A stretch of 64,000 bases of DNA from Aldehydirespirator sp965203575 (lineage in GTDB: Bacteria; Actinomycetota; Acidimicrobiia; Acidimicrobiales; Aldehydirespiratoraceae): the NCBI GenBank assembly GCA_965203575.1, contig OZ241894.1:2232001-2296000 (forward strand), in the 5' to 3' direction. Positions 52,821 through 62,010 of the stretch are shown here, piece after piece. Position 1 is the stretch's first letter. Every line of letters begins with the position of its first letter. A program made the position numbers and the translations under genes. The notes beneath the pieces are model-generated. The model made no database searches and was not told the DNA's origin. It was given only the letters and a program-made list of their open reading frames with translations.

Positions 52821-53930
52821 ATGGCTGAAATCGATATAGGGCTGGGCAAGTCCGGTCGCCGCGCCTACCGGCTGGACGAGGTCGCCATCATCCCCAGCCG
52901 GCGCACCCGCGACGCCGAGGACGTGGACATCTCCTGGCAGATCGACGCCTACCGCTTCAACATCCCGGTGCTGGCCGCCTCCACCGACAGCGTGACCAGC
53001 CCGGCCACCGCCGTGCGGATGGGAGAGCTCGGGGGAGTCGGGGTGCTCGACCTCGAAGGCGTCTGGACCCGCTGCGAGGACCCCGCGGCCGATCTGGCCG
53101 AACTGGTGGATCTGCCGATCGACAGGGCGGTCGCCCGCCTGCGCGAGCTGTACTCCCGGCCGGTCCAGCCCGAGCTGGTGGCTGCCCGGATCGCCGAGAT
53201 CGCCCGGGCCGGGGTTCGCACCGCGGGGCGGGTCAGGCCGCAGCGAGCGGAGGAGCTCGCGCCCCACGCCATCGCCGCCGACATCAACCTGCTGGTGATC
53301 TCAGGCACGATCGTCTCGGCCGAACACGTCTCGTCGGCGGGCGACCCGCTCAACCTCAAGACGTTCATCCGGCGCATGCAGACGCCGGTCATCGTCGGGG
53401 GCTGCGTGAGCTACCAGGCTGCCCTGCACCTGATGCGCACCGGCGCGGCCGGCGTGCTGGTGGGGGCGGGCTCGGGGCACGTGGGCACCACCCGTCACGT
53501 GCTCGGCCTCGACGCTCCGCAGGCCACAGCCATCGCTGACGCCCGGGCGGCCCGCATGCGCCACCTCGACGAGACCGGTGTGTACTGCCACGTGATCGCC
53601 GACGGCACGATGCGCACCGCGGGCGACATCGCCAAGGCGATCGTGTGCGGTGCCGACGCGGCCATGGTCGGTTTCCCGCTGGCCTCAGCCTGCGACTCGC
53701 CGTGCCCGGGCCGGCACTGGGACCTCTCGTCGGGCCATCCCACCCTGCCCCGGGGGCGCATCATGGATGTCGAGCCGCGGGGCACGCTCGCGGAGGTCCT
53801 CCACGGCCCCGCTCTCGGCCCCGACGGCACCACCAACCTGATGGGTGGGCTGCGCACCTCCATGGCCAAGTGCGGCTACACCGACGTGAAGGACTTCCAG
53901 CGGGCCGCCGTCGCCATAGTCTCGCCGTGA
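52821..53930 (+). CDS. guaB3: GuaB3-family IMP dehydrogenase-related protein
   Basis: 369 residues, TIM-barrel of the IMPDH/GMP reductase family without CBS domains. LDEVAIIPSRRTRDAEDVDI, VLAASTDSVTSPATAVRMGE and IADGTMRTAGDIAKAIVCGA are typical of actinobacterial GuaB3. The loop that carries the catalytic Cys in IMPDH reads GAGSGHVGTTR and has no Cys, so ordinary IMPDH chemistry is unlikely. Some GuaB3 proteins have been assigned GMP reductase activity. It overlaps guaA (GTGA), so the pair adjusts the IMP/GMP balance. Confidence 0.9.
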   Translation: MAEIDIGLGKSGRRAYRLDEVAIIPSRRTRDAEDVDISWQIDAYRFNIPVLAASTDSVTSPATAVRMGELGGVGVLDLEGVWTRCEDPAADLAELVDLPIDRAVARLRELYSRPVQPELVAARIAEIARAGVRTAGRVRPQRAEELAPHAIAADINLLVISGTIVSAEHVSSAGDPLNLKTFIRRMQTPVIVGGCVSYQAALHLMRTGAAGVLVGAGSGHVGTTRHVLGLDAPQATAIADARAARMRHLDETGVYCHVIADGTMRTAGDIAKAIVCGADAAMVGFPLASACDSPCPGRHWDLSSGHPTLPRGRIMDVEPRGTLAEVLHGPALGPDGTTNLMGGLRTSMAKCGYTDVKDFQRAAVAIVSP

Positions 53931-55492
53931 CAGAGGCCGCGCCCGGCCCGGGCGGTGCCTTCGACACCGTCCTGGTGGTGGACTTCGGGGCCCAGTACGC
54001 GCAGCTGATCGCCCGGCGGGTGCGCGAGTGCGAGGTGTACAGCGAGATCGTGCCCGCGGCGGTCACCGCGGCCGAGATCGCGGCCCGCCGGCCCGCCGGT
54101 GTGATCCTCAGCGGTGGACCGGCCTCGGTGCACGTCGAGGGCGCACCGACCCTCGACCGCGCCATCTACGACCTCGGCGTGCCGATCCTCGGCATCTGCT
54201 ACGGGGCCCAGCTGATAGCCGAGCAGTTGGGCGGCTCGGTCGGTCCCAACGAGCGGGGCGAGTACGGCCGGGCCGAGATGACGGTGGCCGGCGACGGCGG
54301 CGTCCTGCTGGCCGGACTGCCCTCACCCCAGCCGGTGTGGATGAGCCACTTCGATGCCATTGCCGAGCCGCCACCGGGCGCAGAGGTCACCGCGGCCACC
54401 GAGGCTTCGCCGGTAGCCGCGTTCGAGAACCCCGAGCAGGGACTGTTCGGGGTGCAGTTCCATCCGGAGGTAGAGCACACCGCACATGGCCACGATGTGA
54501 TGGAGCGCTTCCTGCGGCGGGCGTGCGGCGCCGGTCCGAGCTGGTCGATGCACTCGATCATCGACGCCGCAGTGACATCTGTCCAGAACCAGGTGGGCAA
54601 TGGCCGGGCCATCTGCGGCTTGTCGGGGGGCGTGGACTCCGCGGTGGCCGCCGCGCTGGTGCACAAGGCCATCGGCGCCCGGTTGACGTGCGTGCTGGTC
54701 GACACCGGTCTGCTGCGAGAGGGCGAGGCCGACCAGGTGGAGGAGACGTTCGGCCGTCATTTCGGAGTGGATCTCGTCCGCCTCGACGCGGCCACCGAGT
54801 TCTTCTCCGCACTGGAAGGCGTCACCGACCCCGAGGCCAAGCGAAAGGTGGTCGGCGAGCAGTTCATCCGGGCCTTCGAGCGAGCCCGCAACCGGGTTCC
54901 CGACGCTGCGTTCCTGGTGCAGGGGACGCTGTACCCCGACGTGATCGAGTCGGGCACCACCACCCACTCGTCCACCATCAAGAGCCATCACAACGTGGGC
55001 GGCCTGCCCGACGACCTGGACTTCGAGTTGGTGGAGCCACTGCGGGCGCTGTTCAAGGACGAAGTGCGGGCTGTGGGAGCCGAGTTGGGTCTGCCGGATG
55101 ACATCGTGCATCGCCAGCCGTTCCCCGGCCCGGGACTGGCGGTGCGCATCATCGGGGAGGTGACCCCGGAGGTGGCCGCCACGCTGCGCCACGCCGATGC
55201 CATCGTCCGGGAGGAGTTGCGCCGCGCTGGCCTGGAACGGGAGATCTGGCAGTCGTTCGCGGTGCTGCCCGACATCCGCACGGTCGGCGTCATGGGCGAC
55301 GAGCGCACCTACGGGCGGCCGGTGGTGATCCGGGCAGTCACCAGTTCCGATGCCATGACCGCCGACTGGGCCCGCCTGCCCCACGATGTGCTTGAGGCCA
55401 TGAGCAGCCGCGTCATCGCCGAGGTCGGTGGCGTGAACCGGGTGGTCTACGACATAACGTCGAAACCCCCCGCCACCATCGAATGGGAGTAG
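53927..55492 (+). CDS. guaA: GMP synthase (glutamine-hydrolysing)
   Basis: GuaA (521 residues) aminates XMP to GMP. The class I amidotransferase domain has VVDFGAQYAQLIARRVREC and nucleophile C91 (GICYGAQLIAEQLGG); the His-Glu pair is in VQFHPEVEHT. The ATP pyrophosphatase P-loop GLSGGVDSAVAA follows, then the dimerisation domain ending DITSKPPATIEWE. GTG 53927 overlaps guaB3 by 4 bases. It converges on metB with only 9 bases between stops. Confidence 0.97.
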   Translation: MTEAAPGPGGAFDTVLVVDFGAQYAQLIARRVRECEVYSEIVPAAVTAAEIAARRPAGVILSGGPASVHVEGAPTLDRAIYDLGVPILGICYGAQLIAEQLGGSVGPNERGEYGRAEMTVAGDGGVLLAGLPSPQPVWMSHFDAIAEPPPGAEVTAATEASPVAAFENPEQGLFGVQFHPEVEHTAHGHDVMERFLRRACGAGPSWSMHSIIDAAVTSVQNQVGNGRAICGLSGGVDSAVAAALVHKAIGARLTCVLVDTGLLREGEADQVEETFGRHFGVDLVRLDAATEFFSALEGVTDPEAKRKVVGEQFIRAFERARNRVPDAAFLVQGTLYPDVIESGTTTHSSTIKSHHNVGGLPDDLDFELVEPLRALFKDEVRAVGAELGLPDDIVHRQPFPGPGLAVRIIGEVTPEVAATLRHADAIVREELRRAGLEREIWQSFAVLPDIRTVGVMGDERTYGRPVVIRAVTSSDAMTADWARLPHDVLEAMSSRVIAEVGGVNRVVYDITSKPPATIEWE

Positions 55493-55501
55493 CGCCGGGG
55501 G

Positions 55502-56650
55502 CTAGCTGAGGGCCTGGTCGAGGTCGGCGAGGAGGTCGTCGACGGTCTCGATGCCGACCGACAGGCGGATCAGGCCGGGATCGACGGCCAGGGGAGAGTC
55601 GGCCACCGACAGGTGGGTCATGGTGGACGGCTGCTCGATGAGCGACTCCACCGCGCCCAGCGACTCGGCCAGCCGGAAGACCCGGGTGGAGTTGACCGTG
55701 TCGACGGCCGCATCCTCGCCGCCGGTCAGGATGCACGACACCATCCCCCCGAAGCCGCGCATCTGGCGCGCCGCCAGGTCATGGCCCGGATGGTCCGCCA
55801 GGCCCGGGTACAGCACGCGGGCGACCCTGGGGTGATTGGTCAGGTGCTCGGCCACCGCCTGCGCGTTGGCGCAGTGGCGGTCCATGCGGACGCCCAGGGT
55901 CTTGATGCCCCGCAGCAGCAGGTAGCAGTCGAACGGGCTGGGCACCGCGCCCGCCGCGTTCTGGACGAAGGCCAGCTGCTCGGCCAGCTGATCGTCGTTC
56001 ACGGCGACGAATCCGCCGACCACGTCGGAGTGTCCGCCCAAGTACTTGGTGCTGGAGTGGACCACGACGTCGGCGCCCAACGCCAGCGGGTTCTGCAGGT
56101 ACGGGGTGGCGAAGGTGTTGTCCACGATCAACACGGCTCCCGCGGCCCGGGCCGTGGAAGCCACCGCGGCGATGTCGACCACGGCCAGCATGGGGTTGGT
56201 CGGCGTCTCGACCCACACCTGCCGGGTCTCGGGCCGCAGCGCGCCGGCCAGAGCCGCGGGGTCGGTCAGGTCCACGGCCGACCACGTGATGCCCCGCTCG
56301 CCGTAGATCCGGGCGATCAGCCGGAACGTTCCCCCGTAGGCGTCGAGACCGAGCACGACGTGGTCGCCGGGGCGTAGCAGGCCCACCAGAGCGTCCTCGG
56401 CGGCCATGCCGCTGGCGAACGCGAAACCGTGGCGGGCCGTCTCCAGGCCGGCCACGCTGAGTTCCAGCGCGGCCCGGGTGGGGTTGGAGGTGCGGGAGTA
56501 CTCGTAGCCCCGGTGCTGCCCCGGCGCGGATTGCACGAAAGTGGTGGCCAGGTGGATGGGCACGACTATGGCGCCGGTGGTCTCGTCGGGCTCCTGGCCG
56601 ACATGGACGGCCCTGGTCTCGAACCCCCAGGCATCCTCGCGGCCGCTCAC
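55502..56650 (-). CDS. metB: Cystathionine gamma-synthase / gamma-lyase family PLP enzyme
   Basis: 382 residues, Cys/Met-metabolism PLP family. GFETRAVHVGQEPDETTGAI, YSRTSNPTRAALE (phosphate site) and the PLP lysine in HSSTKYLGGHSDVVGG are conserved. Being translated after a cystathionine beta-synthase (ATGA overlap) suggests a reverse-transsulfuration gamma-lyase role, though gamma-synthase activity cannot be excluded by sequence. Confidence 0.9.
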   Translation of the reverse strand: MSGREDAWGFETRAVHVGQEPDETTGAIVVPIHLATTFVQSAPGQHRGYEYSRTSNPTRAALELSVAGLETARHGFAFASGMAAEDALVGLLRPGDHVVLGLDAYGGTFRLIARIYGERGITWSAVDLTDPAALAGALRPETRQVWVETPTNPMLAVVDIAAVASTARAAGAVLIVDNTFATPYLQNPLALGADVVVHSSTKYLGGHSDVVGGFVAVNDDQLAEQLAFVQNAAGAVPSPFDCYLLLRGIKTLGVRMDRHCANAQAVAEHLTNHPRVARVLYPGLADHPGHDLAARQMRGFGGMVSCILTGGEDAAVDTVNSTRVFRLAESLGAVESLIEQPSTMTHLSVADSPLAVDPGLIRLSVGIETVDDLLADLDQALS

Positions 56651-58038
56651 AGGCCCATCCCGTCCGCGAGCGCGTCGCCCGAGATGGACGACAGGTAGCT
56701 GAGCACATCTGTGCTGGAGACCACCGCCCTGGGCCGGCCGCCGTCGAGCACCAGCAGAGCCGGCGATCGCTCCAGCTTCGTCACCGCCAGGGCCACCGGC
56801 TCACCGATGCCGATCTGCTCCAGGGGCCTGCTCATCACGCTCTCCACCGGCCGGCCGAGCAGGTCCCCGTTGAAGGCCAGAGCCATGAGCTGCAGCTCGT
56901 GGACCGATCCCATCACCTCGGCCGCGGCCAGCGGCATCTCGCCCTTGGCCACCGGGAGCTGGCTCAGCCCGTTGTCGCGCATGTGGGTCACGGCCAGGCT
57001 GACGGGGTCGTCGGGATTCACGTACACCAGCGGCGGCAGCGCGCCCTCCTTGGCGTCCAGCACGTCCTTCACGCAGGGGTGCTCGCCGATCAGGAACCCG
57101 TGCGACGCCATCCAGTCGTCGTTGAACACCTTCGACAGGTAGCCGCGGCCGGAGTCGGGCAGCAGCAGCACCACCACATCGTCGGGACGGCAGTCCCGGG
57201 CCACGTCGGCGGCCGCGCACACCGCGGTTCCTCCCGAGCCTCCGATCAGGAGGCCCTCTCGGTGCGAGACCAGCCGGGCCATGTCGAAGGAGGCCTGGTC
57301 GGACACCGCGATCACCTGGTCCACCACTTCAGGGTGGTAGGTCTCGGGCCAGAAGTCCTCGCCGATGCCCTCCACCAGGTAGGGCCGGCCGGACCCGCCG
57401 CTGAACACGGAGCCCTCCGGGTCGGCCGCGATGATCTGCACCGACGGGTTCTGCCGCTTGAGGTAGCGGCCCACCCCGCTGATCGTGCCCCCGGTGCCCG
57501 GTCCGGCCACGAAATGGGTGATGCGGCCGTCGGTCTGGCGCCAGAGCTCGGGTCCGGTCGTCTTCTCGTGGGCGAGGGGGTTCTCCTGGTTGAAGTACTG
57601 GTTGGGCTGGTAGGCGCCCGGCGTGGAGGCCATGAGCCGCTCGGCGGTGGAGTAGTAGGAGTCGGGGTCCTCGGGGGCCACCGCCACCGGGCACACCACC
57701 ACCTCGGCGCCGTAGGCCCGCAGCAGCTGCACCTTCTCGGGGCTCACCTTGTCGGTCATCACGAAGACGCACCGGTAGCCCCGCTGGGCCCCGACCATGG
57801 CCAGGCCGACACCGGTGTTGCCCGAGGTGGGTTCGATGATCGTTCCGCCCGGTTTGAGCAGCCCGTCGCGCTCTGCCCCGTCGATCATCGCGATGGCGAT
57901 GCGGTCCTTGACGCTGCCGCCGGGGTTGAGCATCTCGAGCTTGGCCAGAACGTCGCAGCGGGCCTCGGGAATCGCCCGCCGCATCCGCACCAGCGGCGTG
58001 TTCCCTACGAGGTCGAGGACGGAGTCGGCGACCTCCAC
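56647..58038 (-). CDS. cbs: Cystathionine beta-synthase with CBS domain pair
   Basis: 463 residues. PLP lysine K44 is in NPGGSVKDR; TSGNTGVGLAMV binds the cofactor phosphate; the OASS/CBS core extends to about 330. Two CBS domains follow (ESVMSRPLEQIGIGEPVALA, then RPRAVVSSTDVLSYLSSI). Makes cystathionine from serine and homocysteine (or cysteine from O-acetylserine in related enzymes). First gene of a two-gene operon with metB; its promoter should lie in the 58039-58347 gap, divergent from fic. Confidence 0.92.
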   Translation of the reverse strand: MEVADSVLDLVGNTPLVRMRRAIPEARCDVLAKLEMLNPGGSVKDRIAIAMIDGAERDGLLKPGGTIIEPTSGNTGVGLAMVGAQRGYRCVFVMTDKVSPEKVQLLRAYGAEVVVCPVAVAPEDPDSYYSTAERLMASTPGAYQPNQYFNQENPLAHEKTTGPELWRQTDGRITHFVAGPGTGGTISGVGRYLKRQNPSVQIIAADPEGSVFSGGSGRPYLVEGIGEDFWPETYHPEVVDQVIAVSDQASFDMARLVSHREGLLIGGSGGTAVCAAADVARDCRPDDVVVLLLPDSGRGYLSKVFNDDWMASHGFLIGEHPCVKDVLDAKEGALPPLVYVNPDDPVSLAVTHMRDNGLSQLPVAKGEMPLAAAEVMGSVHELQLMALAFNGDLLGRPVESVMSRPLEQIGIGEPVALAVTKLERSPALLVLDGGRPRAVVSSTDVLSYLSSISGDALADGMGL

Positions 58039-58080
58039 GCCCGGCAGGCTACCGGGTCCATGCCCCGTCTCCGGCTAGCG

Positions 58081-58347
58081 TGTCATTTTAGTCAACCAGC
58101 TTTCAGTAGAACAAGCTTCCACTGTTGATTGCCATTATTCCAGCGGCCAAAATACCAGCCCGGGTTCTGGTCGCTTATTTTAGTGATCCGTTGTCTGTCG
58201 GAATAAGGTCTGGATCCGGCTGCCGCTATTCCAGTTGTCTAAAATATGCGCACCACGACTGCACTGTTGTTTTAGAATATAGCTGTTTATTAGAATAACA
58301 GCCCTGAATCGGAATCGGTATTCCAGCGAGCGAAACAAGGAGCACAG
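58081..58347. repeat. AT-rich divergent region with hidden 92-base periodicity
   Basis: No gene. The gap is far poorer in GC than its surroundings. Short blocks recur at nearly constant spacing: TTTTAG at 58086, 58178, 58270; GAACAA/GAATAA/GAATAA at 58109, 58201, 58293; TATTCCAG at 58136, 58227, 58319. This is a decayed tandem repeat of about 92 bases. A hairpin GCTGTT / AACAGC (58282-58302) and inverted copies TATTTTAG / CTAAAATA (58176-58183 / 58239-58246) lie inside. The last TATTCCAG is 22 bases before the fic ATG. Confidence 0.75.
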
Positions 58348-59544
58348 ATGGCCAGCACGCGAGCCGGGCAGTTCCGTCGACAGCTGACCGGGTATGAGGC
58401 GTTCATGCCGAAGCCACTGCCACCCGACCCGCCCCTACGGTGGGACGCCGGTCTGCTCGGGTTGCTGTCGGACGCCACCGCCGCGGTGGGCCGGCTCGAC
58501 GGGATGGCGGGCACCCTGCCGAACCCCGATCTGTTCGTGGCGTCGTATGTTCGCCGCGAGGCGGTGCTCAGCTCCCAGATCGAGGGCACTCAGTCCAGTC
58601 TCGACGATGTGCTGGCCCACGAGGTGGAGGCCAGAGTGGCTGCGCCGCCTGATGACATCGCCGAGACGGTCAACTACGTGCGGGCTATGGGCCTGGGACT
58701 TCGCCTCCTCGATGAGTTGCCGCTGTCGGGCCGCCTGATCCGCAGGGTCCACGGCGAGTTGATGGAGGGTGTGCGGGGCCAGGAGCGCGACCCGGGGGAG
58801 TTCCGCAGGACCCAGAATTGGATCGGAGCGGCTGGCTGCACCCTGGAGTCTGCGACGTTCGTGCCGCCGGCACCCGAAGACCTTCCCGGCGCGATCCGGG
58901 ACTTCGAGGTCTACCTCAACGACAGCGACGACCCTCCGCTGGTGCTCGCAGCCCTGGCCCACGCCCAGTTCGAGACGATACATCCGTTCCTAGACGGCAA
59001 CGGCCGGGTTGGGCGACTCCTCGTCACGTTGTTGCTGATGCAACGTCGGGTGCTCGCCCGCCCGCTGCTGTACCTGAGCCTCTTCCTGAAGCAGAACCGG
59101 AGCGAGTACTACGACCGCCTCGACGCCATCCGCACCCGGGGCGACTGGGAGGGCTGGCTCAGGTTCTTCCTGACCGGCGTGAAGTCCACGGCGAATGACG
59201 CGGTGCGGGTGGCGGCCGAGCTGACGGCGCTCACGGATGAGCACCGCCGCATCGCCACCGACCAGAACCTAGGGCGCTATGGCTGGCCGCTGATCGACCT
59301 GCTGGCTCAGCAGCCCGTCGTCACCATCAAGTACGCGACGGCGCGATTGAGCTCGACGCCCGCGACGGTCGGGCGCCTGCTCGACGAACTGGTCTCGCTG
59401 GGCATCGTCGACGAAGTCACCGGACGCAGGCGCAATCGCGTCTACCGGTACTCGCCGTTCCTGGACGTGCTCGCCGATGACGCCGACTCGGCCCAGAAGC
59501 TGACGACCACACCGTCGGTGAGGGGCGTCAGCGGGCGGCAGTAG
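58348..59544 (+). CDS. Fic-domain protein (class II) with winged-helix C-terminus
   Basis: 398 residues. The Fic core HPFLDGNGRVGR is at 212-223 with the catalytic His212, intact. The N-terminal inhibitory helix SSQIEG (S75, E79, G80) matches the class II self-inhibition motif. A C-terminal winged-helix (about 315-370: IKYATARLSSTPATVGRLLD) is typical of the large Fic/DUF4172-like family. It should transfer AMP (or a related nucleotide) to protein hydroxyls; the target is unknown. SD AGGAG is present. UvrD starts 11 bases later. Confidence 0.9.
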   Translation: MASTRAGQFRRQLTGYEAFMPKPLPPDPPLRWDAGLLGLLSDATAAVGRLDGMAGTLPNPDLFVASYVRREAVLSSQIEGTQSSLDDVLAHEVEARVAAPPDDIAETVNYVRAMGLGLRLLDELPLSGRLIRRVHGELMEGVRGQERDPGEFRRTQNWIGAAGCTLESATFVPPAPEDLPGAIRDFEVYLNDSDDPPLVLAALAHAQFETIHPFLDGNGRVGRLLVTLLLMQRRVLARPLLYLSLFLKQNRSEYYDRLDAIRTRGDWEGWLRFFLTGVKSTANDAVRVAAELTALTDEHRRIATDQNLGRYGWPLIDLLAQQPVVTIKYATARLSSTPATVGRLLDELVSLGIVDEVTGRRRNRVYRYSPFLDVLADDADSAQKLTTTPSVRGVSGRQ

Positions 59545-59555
59545 GGTGAGCCGCG

Positions 59556-61913
59556 ATGGCGGAGTCGGCGATTCTGGAGGACCTGAACCCGGCCCAGTAC
59601 GAGGCGGTTACCTATACCGGCGGACCGCTTCTGGTGGTGGCCGGAGCAGGTTCGGGCAAGACCAGGGTGATCGCACATCGCATCGCGTACCTGATTGAGC
59701 ACCACGGCGTGTCGCCGTTTGAGATTCTGGCTATCACCTTTACGAACAAGGCCGCGGGCGAAATGCGCGAGCGGGTCGGCGCGCTCGTCGGGCCAGTGGT
59801 CGAGAGCATGTGGGTGTCGACGTTTCATAAGGCGTGCGTTCAGTTCCTGCGCCGCGACGCCGAGTACGTCGGCTACCCGAAGCGGTTCACCATCTATGAC
59901 CAGGGCGACGCGGTGCGGCTATGTGGGTACGTGATGCGCGACCTGAACATCGACACTAAGCGTTACCCGCCTCGGTCGGTGCACGCCGCCATCTCCAACG
60001 CCAAGAACAACAACATCACTGCGGCTGAGTTCGCCGGGTGCGCGACCGGACCGCACGAGGAGCGGGTCGGAAGGGTGTTCGAGCTCTACCAGCAGCGTCT
60101 GGTGACAGCGGCTGCGATGGATTTCGACGACCTGCTGCAGCGCACCGTCGAACTCTTCAGATCTCATCCAGAGGTGCTTGACCGTTGGCGGAACCGGTTC
60201 AGGCACCTGTTCGTCGACGAGTACCAGGACACCAACCCGGTGCAGAACGAGTTGTGCCTTAGGTTGGCGCGAGCTGGCGGCGATGCTGGAGCCGTCGAGG
60301 ACGGAAGCGCCACATCTGCGCCGAGCGACGACGGTTGGCGCACCGTCACCGTGGTCGGTGATCCCAACCAGTCGATCTACGCCTTCCGTGGCGCTGACAT
60401 CCGCAACATTCTTGAATTCGAGAGCACCTTCAGCGATGTGCGCATCGTCTTGTTGGGGCAGAACTATCGCAGTCCCCGTGATTTCATCCTGAAGGCCGCC
60501 AACGATGTGATCAGCCATAACGCCAGCCGGTATCCGCTCGAGCTCGAATCGGAAGAAGATCACAGTTGCAAGGTTGTGAAGTACCTTGCAGACGACGAGG
60601 TTGACGAGGCCCGCTATGTCGCCAGCGAGGTTGTCAGACGCCATGACGACGATCAGATGCGCTGGGACGAGATGGCGGTGTTCTACCGCACCAACGTCCA
60701 GTCCCGCGCCATTGAGGAGCAGTTGGTAGCGGCCAACGTTCCCTACGTGCTGGTAGGCGGCACCCGCTTCTATGACCGTCGCGAGGTGCGTGACGCCATG
60801 GCATATCTCAAGGTGGTTGCCAACCCTGCCGACGAGTTGAGCGCGAAGCGTGCGCTTACCGTTCCCAGGCGTGGGGTGGGTGACAGGTCTATTGAGAAGA
60901 TCGACGCGCTTACTTCGGAATTGGGCGTTAGCTTCTTCGATGCGCTCAGTTTGTGCGATGAGGCGGGTGTGTCGGGGCGTGCGTCATCCGGAGTGCGTGG
61001 TTTCGTTCAACTGATCGAGGACGTGGGCGCCATGGAGGCATCGCCTGCCGCGGTCCTGCAAGAGTTGCTGGAACGTTCCGGCTATCTCGACGAGTTGCGA
61101 GGCGAGGAGACGGTGGAGGCCGCCGGACGCCTAGAGAATCTCGCGGAACTGGTCGGCTCGGCAGGTGACCACGAGACTCTTGACGAGTTCTTGGAGGCTG
61201 TCGCGCTTGTTGCGGACACAGACGACATTGACGAAACAGCTCCGGCCGTGACGCTGATGACCGTTCACTCGGCCAAGGGCTTGGAATACCGCGACGTGTA
61301 CATCGTCGGCCTTGAGGACGGGGTGTTTCCTCACTTTCGAGCGTTGAGTGAACCTGCGGAAATGGAGGAGGAGCGCCGTCTCGCCTATGTGGGGATCACC
61401 CGGGCAATGACACGTCTCACGTTGACCCACGCCCGGAGCCGGTGGCTGCACGGAGCCCGTCAATACAACCCGCAGAGCAGGTTTCTCAAAGAGATTCGCA
61501 AAGAGAACCTTGAGATGGTCGCCAGCCCGCGGTTGCGGCGAGCCAGCTACCGCGCGGGCTTCGCCTCGGGCTACGGCTCGTCGCCAACGCGCGACGCGCA
61601 AGTAGCGGGCGTCGGCGGCCGGACTCCTGCCGTGCACCCGGCGGACAGCGGCGAACGCGCCATTGATCGGCGGGCGGTCAACCGCGAAGAGATGGTGGAG
61701 CGGGCCATGGAGGCGGGCAGGCAGGCGGCCGCTGAGTCGGGGGCCGAACGCCTTGGGCTTCGGGTGGGAGACGACGTACGCCACGCCCAGTGGGGCGAGG
61801 GCGTGATCCTGAACATCGAGGGAGCGGGGAACGACGCGCAGGCGTCGGTGCGGTTCGGTAGCGTGGGAGAGAAGCAACTGCTGCTGTCGTGGGCGCCGCT
61901 GGAGAAGATCTGA
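59556..61913 (+). CDS. pcrA: UvrD/PcrA-type DNA helicase
   Basis: 785 residues, superfamily 1A 3'-5' helicase. Q motif (NPAQYEAV), Walker A GAGSGKT at 30-36, ITFTNKAAGEM, VDEYQDTN, VVGDPNQSIYAFRGAD, TVHSAKGLEYRDVYIVGLED and EERRLAYVGITRAM are in order. The C-terminal 60 residues have the KOW/Tudor-like RVGDDVRHAQWGEGVILNIE found in PcrA. Role in repair and replication-fork clearance is inferred from family. Composition seems slightly lower in GC than the housekeeping genes. Confidence 0.93.
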   Translation: MAESAILEDLNPAQYEAVTYTGGPLLVVAGAGSGKTRVIAHRIAYLIEHHGVSPFEILAITFTNKAAGEMRERVGALVGPVVESMWVSTFHKACVQFLRRDAEYVGYPKRFTIYDQGDAVRLCGYVMRDLNIDTKRYPPRSVHAAISNAKNNNITAAEFAGCATGPHEERVGRVFELYQQRLVTAAAMDFDDLLQRTVELFRSHPEVLDRWRNRFRHLFVDEYQDTNPVQNELCLRLARAGGDAGAVEDGSATSAPSDDGWRTVTVVGDPNQSIYAFRGADIRNILEFESTFSDVRIVLLGQNYRSPRDFILKAANDVISHNASRYPLELESEEDHSCKVVKYLADDEVDEARYVASEVVRRHDDDQMRWDEMAVFYRTNVQSRAIEEQLVAANVPYVLVGGTRFYDRREVRDAMAYLKVVANPADELSAKRALTVPRRGVGDRSIEKIDALTSELGVSFFDALSLCDEAGVSGRASSGVRGFVQLIEDVGAMEASPAAVLQELLERSGYLDELRGEETVEAAGRLENLAELVGSAGDHETLDEFLEAVALVADTDDIDETAPAVTLMTVHSAKGLEYRDVYIVGLEDGVFPHFRALSEPAEMEEERRLAYVGITRAMTRLTLTHARSRWLHGARQYNPQSRFLKEIRKENLEMVASPRLRRASYRAGFASGYGSSPTRDAQVAGVGGRTPAVHPADSGERAIDRRAVNREEMVERAMEAGRQAAAESGAERLGLRVGDDVRHAQWGEGVILNIEGAGNDAQASVRFGSVGEKQLLLSWAPLEKI

Positions 61914-62010
61914 GCGCGACTCGTGGACACCTTCGCGACCTCGCAATCGGGACCCAATATCCACCCGTGGCCAGCCACAGCTACGGGCGCTGCACCAGCG
62001 GTCCCGGCCG

